Assembly (NCBI RefSeq): GCF_013407925.2
Contig: NZ_CP060201.1
Coordinates: 3,472,001 to 3,536,000, forward strand
Reading direction: 5' to 3'
DNA: 64,000 nucleotides
From: Pseudomonas protegens
GTDB taxonomy: Bacteria > Pseudomonadota > Gammaproteobacteria > Pseudomonadales > Pseudomonadaceae
Below, in pieces: positions 35,994-44,907 of this stretch. Position 1 is the first letter of the stretch. Every line of letters starts with the position of its first letter. The position numbers and the translations under genes were made by a program. The notes below the pieces were generated by a model. That model ran no database searches. It was not told where the DNA came from and saw only the letters and a program-made list of their open reading frames with translations.

Positions 35994-37133
35994 GTGAGCG
36001 AAACAGCCTTGCCTAAAGATGAAGTCCAGCCGGTGTCCGGAACACCTGCTGAGCCCACGACCCCAACCGTTGAGCGTCGTGGCAACGGGTTGGCGATACT
36101 GGCCCTGCTGCTGGGGGCGGCGGGTGTCGCGGCCGGTGGCTGGGGGATCTGGCAGGTGCGTAGCCTGCAAGCCAATCACCAGCAGCAACTGAGTCAGTTG
36201 CAGGCCCTGGGTGATCAGGCCCAGAGCTTCAAGCTCAGTGAGCAGCGCCTGAGTGCGCGCCTGGAGCAATTGCCGCCCGCCGACGAGCTGGAAGACCGGC
36301 GGCGTCTCGTGGCCCAGTTGCAAGGTGATCAGCAGCGTCTGAGTCAGCGCCTGGAAACCGTGCTGGGTGCCAGCCGCAAGGACTGGCGCCTGGCGGAAGC
36401 CGAACACCTGTTGCGCCTGGCCAGTCTGCGTCTGTCCGCTCTGCAGGACATCAGCAGCGCCCAGGCCCTGGTCCAGGGCGCCGACGATATCCTGCGTGAG
36501 CAGAACGACCCGGGCTCCTTCGCTGCCCGCGAACAGTTGGCCAAGAGCCTGGCGGCCTTGCGCAGCACCGAACAACCGGATCGCACCGGTCTGTTCCTGC
36601 AATTGGGGGCCCTGCGTGATCAGGTCCTGGAGCTGAGTGCGGTGGCGCCGGAATACAAGGACCGCGGCGACTCGTTGCTGGGGCTGACCGCCGACGGCGA
36701 TGGCGCAAGCCGCTGGGCCCAGTGGTGGGAGCAGATCTCCCGCTACTTCCGTATCGACTTCAATGCCGACAAGAACATCCGTCCGCTGCTGGCGGGGCAG
36801 GGCCTGACCCAGGTGCGCCTGGCCCTGAGCCTGGCGCTGGAGCAGGCGCAGTGGGCGGCCCTGAATGGCCAGGCGCCGGTGTACACCCAGGCGCTGACCG
36901 AAGCCCGGGATGTACTGGTCAGCAACTTCAATCAGGACAATCCGCAGAGCAAGATCATGCTCGAGCGCCTGTCCGAACTGAGCAAGCAGCCGGTGACCGT
37001 AGTCACTCCAGACCTGGCCAAGACCCTGAGCGCGGTGCAGGCCTATCTTGAGCGGCGCAACCTCAACGCTGAGGACTCCATCAAGCCTCTGGCCAAACCT
37101 GCCGCGAACGCCGCCCAGGAGACCAGCCCATGA
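35994..37133 (+). CDS. hemX: HemX, inner-membrane protein of the heme operon
   Basis: A 379-residue protein often labelled uroporphyrinogen-III C-methyltransferase, though it lacks methylase motifs. A proline/threonine-rich cytoplasmic N-terminus precedes one membrane helix (GLAILALLLGAAGVAAGGWGIW, about 24-46), a long coiled coil (about 50-130) and a helical periplasmic domain with DWRLAEAEHLLRLASLRL and DNPQSKIMLERL. GTG at 35994 is used. Its last bases overlap the hemY start (ATGA). Role is likely structural. Confidence 0.92.
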   Translation: MSETALPKDEVQPVSGTPAEPTTPTVERRGNGLAILALLLGAAGVAAGGWGIWQVRSLQANHQQQLSQLQALGDQAQSFKLSEQRLSARLEQLPPADELEDRRRLVAQLQGDQQRLSQRLETVLGASRKDWRLAEAEHLLRLASLRLSALQDISSAQALVQGADDILREQNDPGSFAAREQLAKSLAALRSTEQPDRTGLFLQLGALRDQVLELSAVAPEYKDRGDSLLGLTADGDGASRWAQWWEQISRYFRIDFNADKNIRPLLAGQGLTQVRLALSLALEQAQWAALNGQAPVYTQALTEARDVLVSNFNQDNPQSKIMLERLSELSKQPVTVVTPDLAKTLSAVQAYLERRNLNAEDSIKPLAKPAANAAQETSP

Positions 37134-38368
37134 AACGCGTCTACGTGATTGTGCTGTTGGTCATCGCCGCTATCGGCTTGCTGGGGCTGGCCATCGCCGA
37201 GCATGCGGGCTACGTGCTGATCGCCTACAGCAATTTCCGTTACGAATCGAGTCTGTGGGCGACCCTGGCCCTGGTGGCGCTGATCTGGCTGGTGATCTGG
37301 GGCATCAAGCTGCTGGTCGAGCTGGTGATGGTTTCCGGTGGCGTGGTCAATCCCTGGTCGCGCCGCAATCGCAGTCGCCGGGTGCAGATTGCTATCGAAC
37401 AGGGCCAGATGGACCTGGCCGAAGGTCGCTGGGCCAGCGCGCAAAAGCACCTGTACCGTGCCGCCGAGGCCGAGCGCCAGCCGCTGCTGTACTACCTCGG
37501 TGCGGCCCGTGCCGCCAACGAGCAAGGCCATTACGAAGAATGCGACCGGCTGCTGGAGCGGGCGCTGACCCGGCAGCCCCAGGCGGAGTTGGCGGTGGCC
37601 TTGAGTCATGCCCAGTTGCAGACCGATCGCGGCGATACCGAAGGCGCCCTGAGCACCCTGCAAGCCATGCACGAGCGTCATCCGCATAGCGTTCAGGTGC
37701 TGCGTCAGTTGCAGCGTTTGCATCAGCAGCGTGGCGACTGGTCGGCGCTGATCCGCCTGCTGCCCGAGTTGCGCAAGGACAAAGTGCTGCCGGCCAGCGA
37801 GTTGCAGGAGCTGGAGCGTCGGGCCTGGGGCGAGAACCTGAGCCTGGCGGCGCGTCGTGAAGAGGACCAGGTGGCGGGCTTGCAGTCCCTCAATCGCGCC
37901 TGGCAGCAACTGACCTCGGCGCAACGCCAGGAGCCGCAACTGGTGCTGGCCTACGCTGAGCAGTTGCGTCAGCTGGGGGCCGGTGCCGAAGCCGAAGAGG
38001 CGCTGCGCACCGCCATCAAGCGCAAGTACGAGAGTCATCTGGCGCGGCTTTACGGCCTGGTGCGTGGCAGTGACCCCTCCCGGCAGTTGCAGACCGCCGA
38101 GCACTGGTTGAAGGAGCACGCCGACGATCCCGGTCTGTTGCTGACCCTGGGGCGCCTATGCCTGCAGAACAGCCTGTGGGGCAAGGCCCGGGACTACCTG
38201 GAAAGCAGCCTGCGTCTGCAGCGCAATCCTGAAACCTGTGCTGAGTTGGCCCGGTTGTTGGCGCAGTTGGGCGATACCGATCGCAGCAACCAACTGTTCC
38301 AGGAGGGCCTGGGCATGCTCGACGAGCGTCTGCTGGCGTCACCGTTGCCGGTTCCGGCGCGGGCCTGA
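37130..38368 (+). CDS. hemY: HemY, TPR inner-membrane protein of the heme operon
   Basis: A 412-residue protein with two N-terminal membrane helices (about 4-25 and 40-65; EHAGYVLIAYSNFRYESSLWATLALVALIW) followed by a TPR domain (ASAQKHLYRAAEAERQPLLYYLGAARAANEQGHYEECDRLL and later SLWGKARDYLESSLRLQRNPETCAELARLLAQLGD). Not the protoporphyrinogen oxidase of the same name. Ends the operon 11 bp before a hairpin terminator. Confidence 0.94.
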   Translation: MKRVYVIVLLVIAAIGLLGLAIAEHAGYVLIAYSNFRYESSLWATLALVALIWLVIWGIKLLVELVMVSGGVVNPWSRRNRSRRVQIAIEQGQMDLAEGRWASAQKHLYRAAEAERQPLLYYLGAARAANEQGHYEECDRLLERALTRQPQAELAVALSHAQLQTDRGDTEGALSTLQAMHERHPHSVQVLRQLQRLHQQRGDWSALIRLLPELRKDKVLPASELQELERRAWGENLSLAARREEDQVAGLQSLNRAWQQLTSAQRQEPQLVLAYAEQLRQLGAGAEAEEALRTAIKRKYESHLARLYGLVRGSDPSRQLQTAEHWLKEHADDPGLLLTLGRLCLQNSLWGKARDYLESSLRLQRNPETCAELARLLAQLGDTDRSNQLFQEGLGMLDERLLASPLPVPARA

Positions 38369-38379
38369 AGCGCTGTCAG

Positions 38380-38415
38380 GGCCGGTTGCCTGTTGCGGGC
38401 AACCGGCCTTTCCTT
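38380..38415 (+). terminator. Terminator of the hemCDXY operon
   Basis: GGCCGGTTGCC / GGCAACCGGCC stem with a short loop, followed by TTTCCTT, just past the hemY stop. Confidence 0.78.
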
Positions 38416-38534
38416 GCCCGGGTTGCACCACTGGCTCGCTGTCTATCGTCGCTCGACTGCGGCATAGCGCTTCTTGAAAGCAGCGAGCGCTTTCTCTACC
38501 GTGGCTGCCTGTTTCTTTGTGTTACGGATATCTC

Positions 38535-39056
38535 ATGTCGCTGGCCGGCTCCCGCGTGCTGTTCTCCCTGGTGTTCCTGGTGGGGGCCTTGGCCTCGTGG
38601 GCAGCATTCAACCTGCAAACCGGTGGCGGCCTCGAGTCTTGCCCGTTGTGGGGCGTGCAGCGCTTGTTGCTGCTGATGTTCGGCGGCGTCAACCTGCTGG
38701 CGGTGGTGCAGGGACCGGGGCGTGTGGGGCGAGCGCTCTACTGGGGGCTGAACCTGGTGCTGGGCCTGCTCGGGGTGATCACCGCCGGGCGTCATGTATT
38801 GCTGCAGAACATTCCTTCCGAGCAACTCCTGGCTTGCCTGCCGGACATGTCTTTCATGCTGCGCCAGCTGTCCTGGTGGCAGGCGCTGCAACTGACCTTC
38901 ATGGGCACCTCGGACTGCGCCGAGGTCACCTGGACGCTGCTGGACATGAGCCTGCCCGAGTGGAGCCTGCTGTTTTTCGTGATCATGCTGATCTTCAGCG
39001 GTTACCGTCTGCTGCGCATGACGCGGGCTACACACAGGGCCGAGGCGTTGCCCTGA
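38535..39056 (+). CDS. DsbB-family protein with one catalytic Cys replaced
   Basis: A 173-residue, four-helix inner-membrane protein of the DsbB family (dsbH position in P. aeruginosa, after hemY). The first periplasmic loop normally has C-x2-C; here it reads ESCPLWGVQR, so Cys36 is kept and the second position is Trp39 (TGG, one base from Cys TGC). The second loop keeps Cys101 (LLACLPD) and Cys128 (TSDCAEV). Arg after the motif (VQR) is present. The usual DsbB relay from the first disulfide to quinone should be impaired. ATG at 38535; a longer reading begins at 38517. Confidence 0.82.
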   Translation: MSLAGSRVLFSLVFLVGALASWAAFNLQTGGGLESCPLWGVQRLLLLMFGGVNLLAVVQGPGRVGRALYWGLNLVLGLLGVITAGRHVLLQNIPSEQLLACLPDMSFMLRQLSWWQALQLTFMGTSDCAEVTWTLLDMSLPEWSLLFFVIMLIFSGYRLLRMTRATHRAEALP

Positions 39057-39265
39057 GTCAGCGTTTGGTGGCAAGGCGCGGATTAAACGCTTGTATGAAC
39101 TTTATCTCCTGCGTACCTTGATGCTGTTGTCGAGCGGGCATAATCTGGCCCGCACCTGTCACCGGAATTATGTTGCTCGATGCTGTTGTGTCCGACCGGA
39201 TCCAGAGTCTCCAACAAGGGGGGCGGCGGGCAGACGGCATGACCCATAAGGGAAGAGAGATCACC

Positions 39266-39724
39266 ATGCTCGAAAGTTGTCAGAATGCTCAGGAACGCTG
39301 GGGTGGAGTGCATCTGCTGATCGATCGCTGGTTGCAGGAGCGTCACGAACTGGTTCGAGCCTATGATGCGCTGGGCGCCGAGCCCGAGGCGTTGAGCAAG
39401 AGCAAGAAGCCGCTTCAGGAATTCTGCGGGATTCTGGTGGATTATGTGTCCGCCGGACATTTTGAAATCTACGAACAGCTGACCAGCGAAGCCAAGGCCT
39501 TTGGCGACAAGCGCGGTCTTGAACTGGCCGATACCCTCTATCCGCGTATCGACGTGATCACCGAAAAACTCCTGGCGTTCAACGATCTGTGCGATGCGGG
39601 TCAGTGTGTGGCGCAGAAGTTCAAGGAGCTGGGCGGCCTGTTGCACGAACGCTTCGAGCTGGAAGATTGCCTGATCGAAGTGCTGCACAACGCCCATAAG
39701 CAGGACGCGGTGGCTCAGGCCTGA
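39266..39724 (+). CDS. algQ: Rsd/AlgQ anti-sigma70 factor
   Basis: A 152-residue helical protein binding RpoD region 4. It starts [30 protein letters not shown]; the central EICYEQL-like helix [34 protein letters not shown] is characteristic. In P. aeruginosa AlgQ modulates alginate, polyphosphate and nucleotide metabolism. The ATG at 39266 follows GGGAAGAGAGA; an in-frame ATG at 39170 would add a spurious leader. A terminator follows within 25 bp. Confidence 0.92.
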   Translation: MLESCQNAQERWGGVHLLIDRWLQERHELVRAYDALGAEPEALSKSKKPLQEFCGILVDYVSAGHFEIYEQLTSEAKAFGDKRGLELADTLYPRIDVITEKLLAFNDLCDAGQCVAQKFKELGGLLHERFELEDCLIEVLHNAHKQDAVAQA

Positions 39725-39744
39725 ATACAGGTTCGAGCATCAGC

Positions 39745-39772
39745 AAACGGCACGCCCAGGCGTGCCGTTTTT
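39745..39772. terminator. Terminator between algQ and the FKBP gene
   Basis: AAACGGCACGCCCAGGCGTG, then CCGTTTTT, gives an 8-bp stem (CGGCACGC/GCGTGCCG) with T run on the plus strand and A run on the other, so it can serve both convergent genes. Confidence 0.85.
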
Positions 39773-39783
39773 GTTTCTGCGAC

Positions 39784-40449
39784 TCAGCCGGCAACGCCCA
39801 GCAATTCAATATCGAACACCAGCGGCGTGTAGGGAGCGATCAGATCGCCCGCGCCTTCGGTGCCATAGGCCTGGTCCGAAGGAATCACCAACCGCCATCT
39901 GGCACCGGTGGGCATCTGCGCCAGGGCGATGCGCCAGCCGGCAATCACGCTGTCCAGGCGAAACCATTGAGGCTGTTGTGTCTGATCGAACACGGTGCCG
40001 TCAGGCAGGCGCCCGGTGTAGCGCACCTGGACCGAGCCGTTAGGGCTGGCCTTGTTGCCGCTGCCCGGCGCCAGCTCGGTCAGCAGGATGCCGTCAGCCA
40101 GCTGGCGCACGCCGGGCTTGGCTTTTTCCTGATCGAGAAACCGTCGTTCGTTTTCCAGCGCCGTCTCGATCTGCGAGCGAGCCGACTGTTCGCTGATCTG
40201 CGCTTCGTGCTGGGCCAGGAGCTGTTCGATGCGCTCGCTCTTGAGGGCCAGCGGCTTGCCTTGGTAGGCGGCTTTCAATCCCTCCACCAACGCCTGGATC
40301 TGCAGGTCGGGGACTTCGTCGCGCAGCCGTTCGCCGAGGCTCGCGCCCAGGCTGTAGGCAAGATCATGAGCGTCGTTGGGCGGTGCTTGCGCAGCAGCCT
40401 GCGCCAGGGGCAAGAACAGGCTCAAGGATAAAAACAGGTAACGCGACAT
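39784..40449 (-). CDS. FKBP-type peptidyl-prolyl cis-trans isomerase
   Basis: A 221-residue periplasmic foldase. Signal peptide MSRYLFLSLSLFLPLAQAAAQA, an N-terminal dimerising helical domain (LAYSLGASLGERLRDEVPDLQIQALVEGLKAAYQGK, FkpA/Mip-like), a long helix, then the FKBP domain (VQVRYTGRLPDGTVFDQT... WRLVIPSDQAYGTEGAGDLIAPYTPLVFDIELL). Note that VIPSDQAYG deviates little from the family. Start at 40449 fits the signal peptide. Confidence 0.92.
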   Translation of the reverse strand: MSRYLFLSLSLFLPLAQAAAQAPPNDAHDLAYSLGASLGERLRDEVPDLQIQALVEGLKAAYQGKPLALKSERIEQLLAQHEAQISEQSARSQIETALENERRFLDQEKAKPGVRQLADGILLTELAPGSGNKASPNGSVQVRYTGRLPDGTVFDQTQQPQWFRLDSVIAGWRIALAQMPTGARWRLVIPSDQAYGTEGAGDLIAPYTPLVFDIELLGVAG

Positions 40450-40642
40450 GGGCACTCTCCGGCCTGAGTAGCGGTGGATTATGCCAGCGACAAAGGGCGG
40501 GTTGGTGAGCAACTTCGATGGCGGCGAAGAACATTTTCCGTCGCTTGCAACGCCAGGCTTTCGATACTGTCAACATGCCCTAGCGGCGGTAACAGCAGAG
40601 GTCTAGTATGAGCCGCAACTCACGTCAGCCAGGAGGTCAACC

Positions 40643-41698
40643 ATGTCGGCCAGTAAGAAGCCTGTAAATACTCCGTTGCATTTGCTCCAACAGTTGTCGG
40701 GCAGCCTGCTCGAACATTTGGAAAACGCTTGTTCCCAAGCCTTGGCTGATGCTGAAAAACTGCTCGCCAAGCTGGAAAAACAACGAGGCAAGGCGCAGGA
40801 AAAACTGCACAAATCGCGCACCAAATTGCAGGATGCCGCGGCGGCCGGCAAAGCCAAGGCACAAGCCAAGGCCAAGACCGCGGTGAGTGAACTCGAAGAC
40901 CTGCTGGACGCATTGAAAGAACGTCAGGCCCAAACCCGCAGCTACATCCTGCAACTCAAGCGCGATGCCCAGGAAAGCCTGAAGTTGGCTCAAGGCGTTG
41001 GCCGTGTGAAGGAAGCGGTGGCCAAGGCATTGAGCACTCGTGATGCCCAGTCGGACGCAGTGGCGGCGAAGAAGCCGGCAGCCAAGCCTGCTGCCAAAGC
41101 GCCAGCCAAATCCGCTGCCAAGCCAGCGGCCAAACCTGCTGCGAAAAAACCGGCCGCCGCCAGCGCCGCCAAACCTGCGGCGAGCAAGTCCGCAACGGCT
41201 AAGCCTGCCGCTGCCAAACCTGTTGCCGCCAAGACCGCTGCCGCCAAGCCAGCAGCCAAAACCACCGCCAAGCCTGCTGCCAAACCGGTAGCCGCTAAAG
41301 CTGCCGCCAAGCCTGCGGCCAAACCCGCAGCCGCGAAACCCGCTGCCACCAAACCCGCCGCCAAACCTGCAGTAGCCAAAGCCCCGGCAAAAGCTGCGGC
41401 CAAGCCTGCCAGCAAACCGGCAGTGGCGGCCAAGCCTGCCGCCGCGGCAGCGAAACCTGCGGCCAAGCCAGCAGCGGCCAAGGCTGCAGCGAAGCCTGCG
41501 GCAAAACCTGCTGTGAAAAAACCGGCGGCCGCCAAGCCTGCCGCTGCCAAAACCGCGACTCCAGCGGCCAAGCCGGCTGCACCTGCTGCGGCCAAACCTG
41601 CTGCTCCAGCGCCAACAGCTTCTCCAGCTGCTGCGACGAGCACGCCTGCCGCCACGCCTGCACCGGCTGCCGCCGGCACTCCCTCCAGCGCTTCCTAA
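40643..41698 (+). CDS. algP: AlgP, histone H1-like repeat protein
   Basis: A 351-residue basic protein. Residues 1-130 form a phasin-like helical region (LLQQLSGSLLEHLENACSQALADAEKLLAKLEKQRG...). From about 135 to the end it is an Ala/Lys/Pro-rich tail built on KPAA, AAKPA and APAKAA units, like eukaryotic histone H1 tails; AlgP (Hp1) of P. aeruginosa binds DNA and modulates alginate genes. The ATG at 40643 follows AGGAGG. Its stop overlaps the stop of the convergent TIGR02444 gene. Confidence 0.93.
   Translation: MSASKKPVNTPLHLLQQLSGSLLEHLENACSQALADAEKLLAKLEKQRGKAQEKLHKSRTKLQDAAAAGKAKAQAKAKTAVSELEDLLDALKERQAQTRSYILQLKRDAQESLKLAQGVGRVKEAVAKALSTRDAQSDAVAAKKPAAKPAAKAPAKSAAKPAAKPAAKKPAAASAAKPAASKSATAKPAAAKPVAAKTAAAKPAAKTTAKPAAKPVAAKAAAKPAAKPAAAKPAATKPAAKPAVAKAPAKAAAKPASKPAVAAKPAAAAAKPAAKPAAAKAAAKPAAKPAVKKPAAAKPAAAKTATPAAKPAAPAAAKPAAPAPTASPAAATSTPAATPAPAAAGTPSSAS
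41070..41690 (+). repeat. Degenerate KPAA-coding tandem repeats in algP
   Basis: Roughly 600 bp of short GC-rich units (about 12 bp, AAGCCTGCC/GCCAAACC variants) encode the KPAA tail. Codons vary between units, so it is a purified protein repeat rather than a fresh DNA duplication, but the array should be length-variable. Confidence 0.8.
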
Positions 41699-42159
41699 GC
41701 GCCGGTCACCGCGACGCGCAGCACCTGCAGCGCGTCGCGGTTGCGTTCGGCGGCTCCGGCCGCCAATCCCTCAAGCCAGTCTTCCAGGTTCGCTGCCTGA
41801 GCGTCGGGCCATGGCCTGGCCTGTTCCTGCAAGCGCAGCAGCAATTGCCGTTCGGCTTCCAGCTCCAGGGTCTTGACCTGTTCGCGCAAGGCGCTCAACT
41901 CACTGTCCTCGCGGGCCGCCTGGCGCCAGCGGGTGCGCAAGTCGCGCAAGGGCTGGACCACGTCCCGATCCCAGGGCGCCGCCAGCGCCTGCAACTGCTG
42001 CAAACGCTGAGCGTCGCAACTGACACCTCGCTGGCCAAGCCACGCGCCACAGAGCAGCAGGCAGACATTGGCCCCGCTGTCCTGCAGTTGCAGACAGGCC
42101 TCCTGCACGCCCGGAAGGGCATAGGTGCCAAGGGAAAAACTCCACAGGTCAGAGGACAT
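41695..42159 (-). CDS. TIGR02444 family protein
   Basis: A 154-residue protein beginning MSSDLWSFSLGTYALPGVQEACLQLQDSGANVCLLLCGAWL, which is the TIGR02444 signature; the middle is coiled (LRTRWRQAAREDSELSALREQVKTLELEAERQLLLRL). Function unknown. It converges with algP, the two stop codons overlapping by two bases (41696-41697), and diverges from the ABC-F gene with 50 bp between starts. Confidence 0.85.
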   Translation of the reverse strand: MSSDLWSFSLGTYALPGVQEACLQLQDSGANVCLLLCGAWLGQRGVSCDAQRLQQLQALAAPWDRDVVQPLRDLRTRWRQAAREDSELSALREQVKTLELEAERQLLLRLQEQARPWPDAQAANLEDWLEGLAAGAAERNRDALQVLRVAVTGA

Positions 42160-42209
42160 AGTGCTACTCGCGCCAGTTGCGAACGAAGCTGGTAGACTCC
42201 GCCGCCATT

Positions 42210-44120
42210 ATGATTCGACTTCAGAACCTGACTTTACAGCGTGGTCCGCAACGTCTGCTAGAAGACGCCGAGCTGACCCTGCACGCCGGCCAGAAAGCCG
42301 GCCTGATCGGTGCCAACGGCGCCGGCAAATCCAGCCTGTTCGCCCTGCTGCGCGGGGAGCTGCACCCGGATTCGGGTGACTGCTTCCTGCCCGCCGATTG
42401 GCGCATTGCCCACATGCGCCAGGAGGTCGATACCCTCGAGCGCCTGGCGGTGGACTATGTGCTCGATGGCGACCTGCGCCTGCGCCAGGTGCAGCGTGAC
42501 CTGGCGGCTGCCGAAGCGGCCCAGGATGGCGCTGCTCAGGCGCGCTTGCATGCCGAACTGGACAGCGCCGACGGTTATACCGCCGATGCCCGGGCGCGCA
42601 AGCTGCTGGCCGGACTGGGCTTCACCAACGAACAGATGGACCGTCAGGTCGGCGACTTCTCCGGGGGCTGGCGGATGCGCCTGAACCTGGCCCAGGCCCT
42701 GATGTGCCCGTCGGACCTGTTGCTGCTTGACGAGCCGACCAACCACTTGGACCTCGACGCCATCATCTGGCTGGAAGACTGGCTCAAGGGTTATCCCGGC
42801 ACTTTGCTGCTGATCTCCCACGATCGGGATTTCCTCGACGCCGTGGTCGATCACGTCGCTCATGTCGATCAGCGCAAGATCACCCTCTATCGCGGTGGCT
42901 ACAGCGCCTTCGAGCGCGCCCGTGCCGAGCGCCTGGCCCAGCAACAGCAGGCCTACGAGAAGCAGCAGGCGCAGCGCGCGCACATGGAAAGCTACATCGC
43001 CCGCTTCAAGGCCCAGGCCACCAAGGCCCGTCAGGCCCAGAGCCGGATCAAGGCCCTGGAGCGCATGGAGGAGCTGTCGGCGGCCCACGTCGATTCGCCC
43101 TTCGACTTCACCTTCCGTGAGTCGACGAAGATTTCCAGCCCGCTGATCGACCTCTCCGATGCGCGCCTGGGGTATGGCGAGCGCACGATCCTGGAGAAGG
43201 TCAAGCTGCAGCTGACCCCGGGTGCGCGGATCGGTCTGCTGGGCCCTAACGGCGCCGGCAAGTCGACCCTGATCAAGAACCTCTCCGGTGAGCTGCAGCC
43301 GCTCTCCGGACGCCTGACCCGGGGCGAGAACACCGTTGTCGGCTACTTCGCCCAGCACCAACTCGACTCCCTGGATTCCAAGGCCAGCCCTTTGCTGCAC
43401 CTGCAGCGTCTGGCGCCCACCGAGCGCGAGCAGACCCTGCGCGACTTCCTCGGCGGCTTCGACTTCCGTGGCGCGCGCATCGACGAGCCGGTGCTGAATT
43501 TCTCCGGCGGCGAAAAAGCCCGTCTGGCCCTGGCGCTGATCGCCTGGGAGCGGCCGAACCTGTTGCTGCTCGACGAACCCACCAACCACCTGGACCTGGA
43601 GATGCGCCTGGCCCTGACCATGGCCCTGCAAGAGTTCAGTGGCGCGGTGCTGGTGGTTTCCCACGATCGCCATCTGCTCAAGAGCACCACGGACAATTTC
43701 TTCCTGGTGGCCGACGGCAAGGTCGAGGAGTTCGACGGCGACCTGGACGACTACACCCGTTGGCTGGTGGATTACCGCCAGCGCAATGCGCCGGTCAGCA
43801 ACACGCCGGTCAATCCGGACAAGACCGACAAGAAGGCCCAGCGTCAGGCCGCTGCCGCCCTGCGTCAGCAATTGGCGCCGCACAAGCGCGAGGCCGACAA
43901 GCTGGAAGCCGAGCTGGGCAAGGTGCATGAGCGCCTGGCCAAGATCGAGGCCAGCCTCGGCGACAGCGGTCTGTACGAGGCGGCGCGCAAGGATGAGCTG
44001 CGCGACTTGCTGGCCGAGCAGGCCAGGCTCAAGACCCGTGAGTCCGAGCTGGAAGAGGCCTGGATGGAGGCCCTGGAGCTGCTGGAAAGCATGCAGGCCG
44101 AGCTGGAGGCGCTGTCCTGA
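42210..44120 (+). CDS. ABC-F family ATPase (YheS-like)
   Basis: A 636-residue soluble tandem ATPase acting on ribosomes. Two nucleotide-binding domains: Walker A GANGAGKSS (about 34-42) and GPNGAGKST; signatures FSGGWRMRLNLA and FSGGEKARLALA; Walker B LLLLDEPTNHLDL in both. The inter-domain linker is AYEKQQAQRAHMESYIARFKAQATKARQAQSRIK. A C-terminal coiled coil follows. YheS rescues ribosomes stalled on certain nascent peptides. ATG at 42210 is the conserved start MIRLQNLTLQRG. The next gene's ATG shares one base with its stop. Confidence 0.93.
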   Translation: MIRLQNLTLQRGPQRLLEDAELTLHAGQKAGLIGANGAGKSSLFALLRGELHPDSGDCFLPADWRIAHMRQEVDTLERLAVDYVLDGDLRLRQVQRDLAAAEAAQDGAAQARLHAELDSADGYTADARARKLLAGLGFTNEQMDRQVGDFSGGWRMRLNLAQALMCPSDLLLLDEPTNHLDLDAIIWLEDWLKGYPGTLLLISHDRDFLDAVVDHVAHVDQRKITLYRGGYSAFERARAERLAQQQQAYEKQQAQRAHMESYIARFKAQATKARQAQSRIKALERMEELSAAHVDSPFDFTFRESTKISSPLIDLSDARLGYGERTILEKVKLQLTPGARIGLLGPNGAGKSTLIKNLSGELQPLSGRLTRGENTVVGYFAQHQLDSLDSKASPLLHLQRLAPTEREQTLRDFLGGFDFRGARIDEPVLNFSGGEKARLALALIAWERPNLLLLDEPTNHLDLEMRLALTMALQEFSGAVLVVSHDRHLLKSTTDNFFLVADGKVEEFDGDLDDYTRWLVDYRQRNAPVSNTPVNPDKTDKKAQRQAAAALRQQLAPHKREADKLEAELGKVHERLAKIEASLGDSGLYEAARKDELRDLLAEQARLKTRESELEEAWMEALELLESMQAELEALS

Positions 44121-44701
44121 TGGAAGCGCTGCAGCTGCCGTTGCCGGCGCAGTGGATCGGTCCGTTGTGGATCGGTGTGCAGATCCTGCTGATTCTGCTG
44201 GCGGGCTATCTGGCCCAGCGTTTCGTCGCCCGTGGCCTGACCCGCCTGGGTGAGCGTTACCCGTTCCCGCCGCAATTGCTGATGCCCCTGCGCGGCGGCC
44301 TGCGCTGGCTGATCATGGGCAGCGCGGTGATCTTCGTCCTGGAGCGCCTGGGGGTTTCCGCCACGGTGCTGTGGACCGCCCTGTCCGGCTTTGTCGCCGT
44401 GGCGGCGGTGGCGTTCTTCGCCATGTGGAGCGTGCTCTCCAACCTGCTGTGCGCGATCCTGATCTTCACCGTTGGCCCGTTCCGCCTGGGTGATGTGGTG
44501 GAGCTGGTGGACACCGTCGACAAGCCCGGGGTCAAGGGCCGGGTGGTGGCGATCAACCTGCTGTACACCACCCTCATCGAAGCCGAAGAGGCCGGCACCG
44601 GCAGCGCCATGGTCCAGGTGCCCAACAGCCTGTTCTTCCAGCGCTCGGTGCGCCGTTGGCGTGGCACCGATGCGCTGCCAGTAGGCGGCGGCGAGAAGTA
44701 A
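44120..44701 (+). CDS. Small MscS-like mechanosensitive channel
   Basis: A 193-residue protein with three N-terminal helices, then the MscS pore-and-beta segment (WTALSGFVAVAAVAFFAMWSVLSNLLCAILIFTVGPFRLGDVVELV and the beta-domain VKGRVVAINLLYTTL... VQVPNSLFFQRSVRRWRG). The C-terminal alpha/beta domain of full-length MscS (286 residues) is missing, as in other compact family members. Coupled to the ABC-F gene by TGATG. Confidence 0.88.
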   Translation: MEALQLPLPAQWIGPLWIGVQILLILLAGYLAQRFVARGLTRLGERYPFPPQLLMPLRGGLRWLIMGSAVIFVLERLGVSATVLWTALSGFVAVAAVAFFAMWSVLSNLLCAILIFTVGPFRLGDVVELVDTVDKPGVKGRVVAINLLYTTLIEAEEAGTGSAMVQVPNSLFFQRSVRRWRGTDALPVGGGEK

Positions 44702-44716
44702 CGCCTTGCTCTGTGG

Positions 44717-44808
44717 TTGCTGCCGCAGGCTGCGATGAGGTCCGCAGGACCTTCGGTGCCGCCAGCGCGGTGCCTGCTGCGCAGTCGTTCGCAGCCTGCG
44801 GCAGCGGC
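44717..44808. repeat. REPIN of a second family
   Basis: GCTGCCGCAGGCTGCGA at the left and its inverse TCGCAGCCTGCGGCAGC at the right enclose about 50 bp that contains GGTCCGCAGGACC. This is a different REP family from the GTAGGAGC type elsewhere in the window. Located between the MscS and LysE genes. Confidence 0.8.
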
Positions 44809-44907
44809 TAGAGGGGCGTGCGTGACCTTTGGGCGAAAAAAATATGGTCAGCCGCCAAGCAGAGGATTAGCTTAGGCAGTCACGACCAATTCGATCCGAG
44901 GTGTGCA

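Noticed and set aside
41070..41690. The algP repeat considered as a CRISPR-like or satellite array
   Set aside because: The repeats lie in frame in a recognised protein gene and have no spacers.
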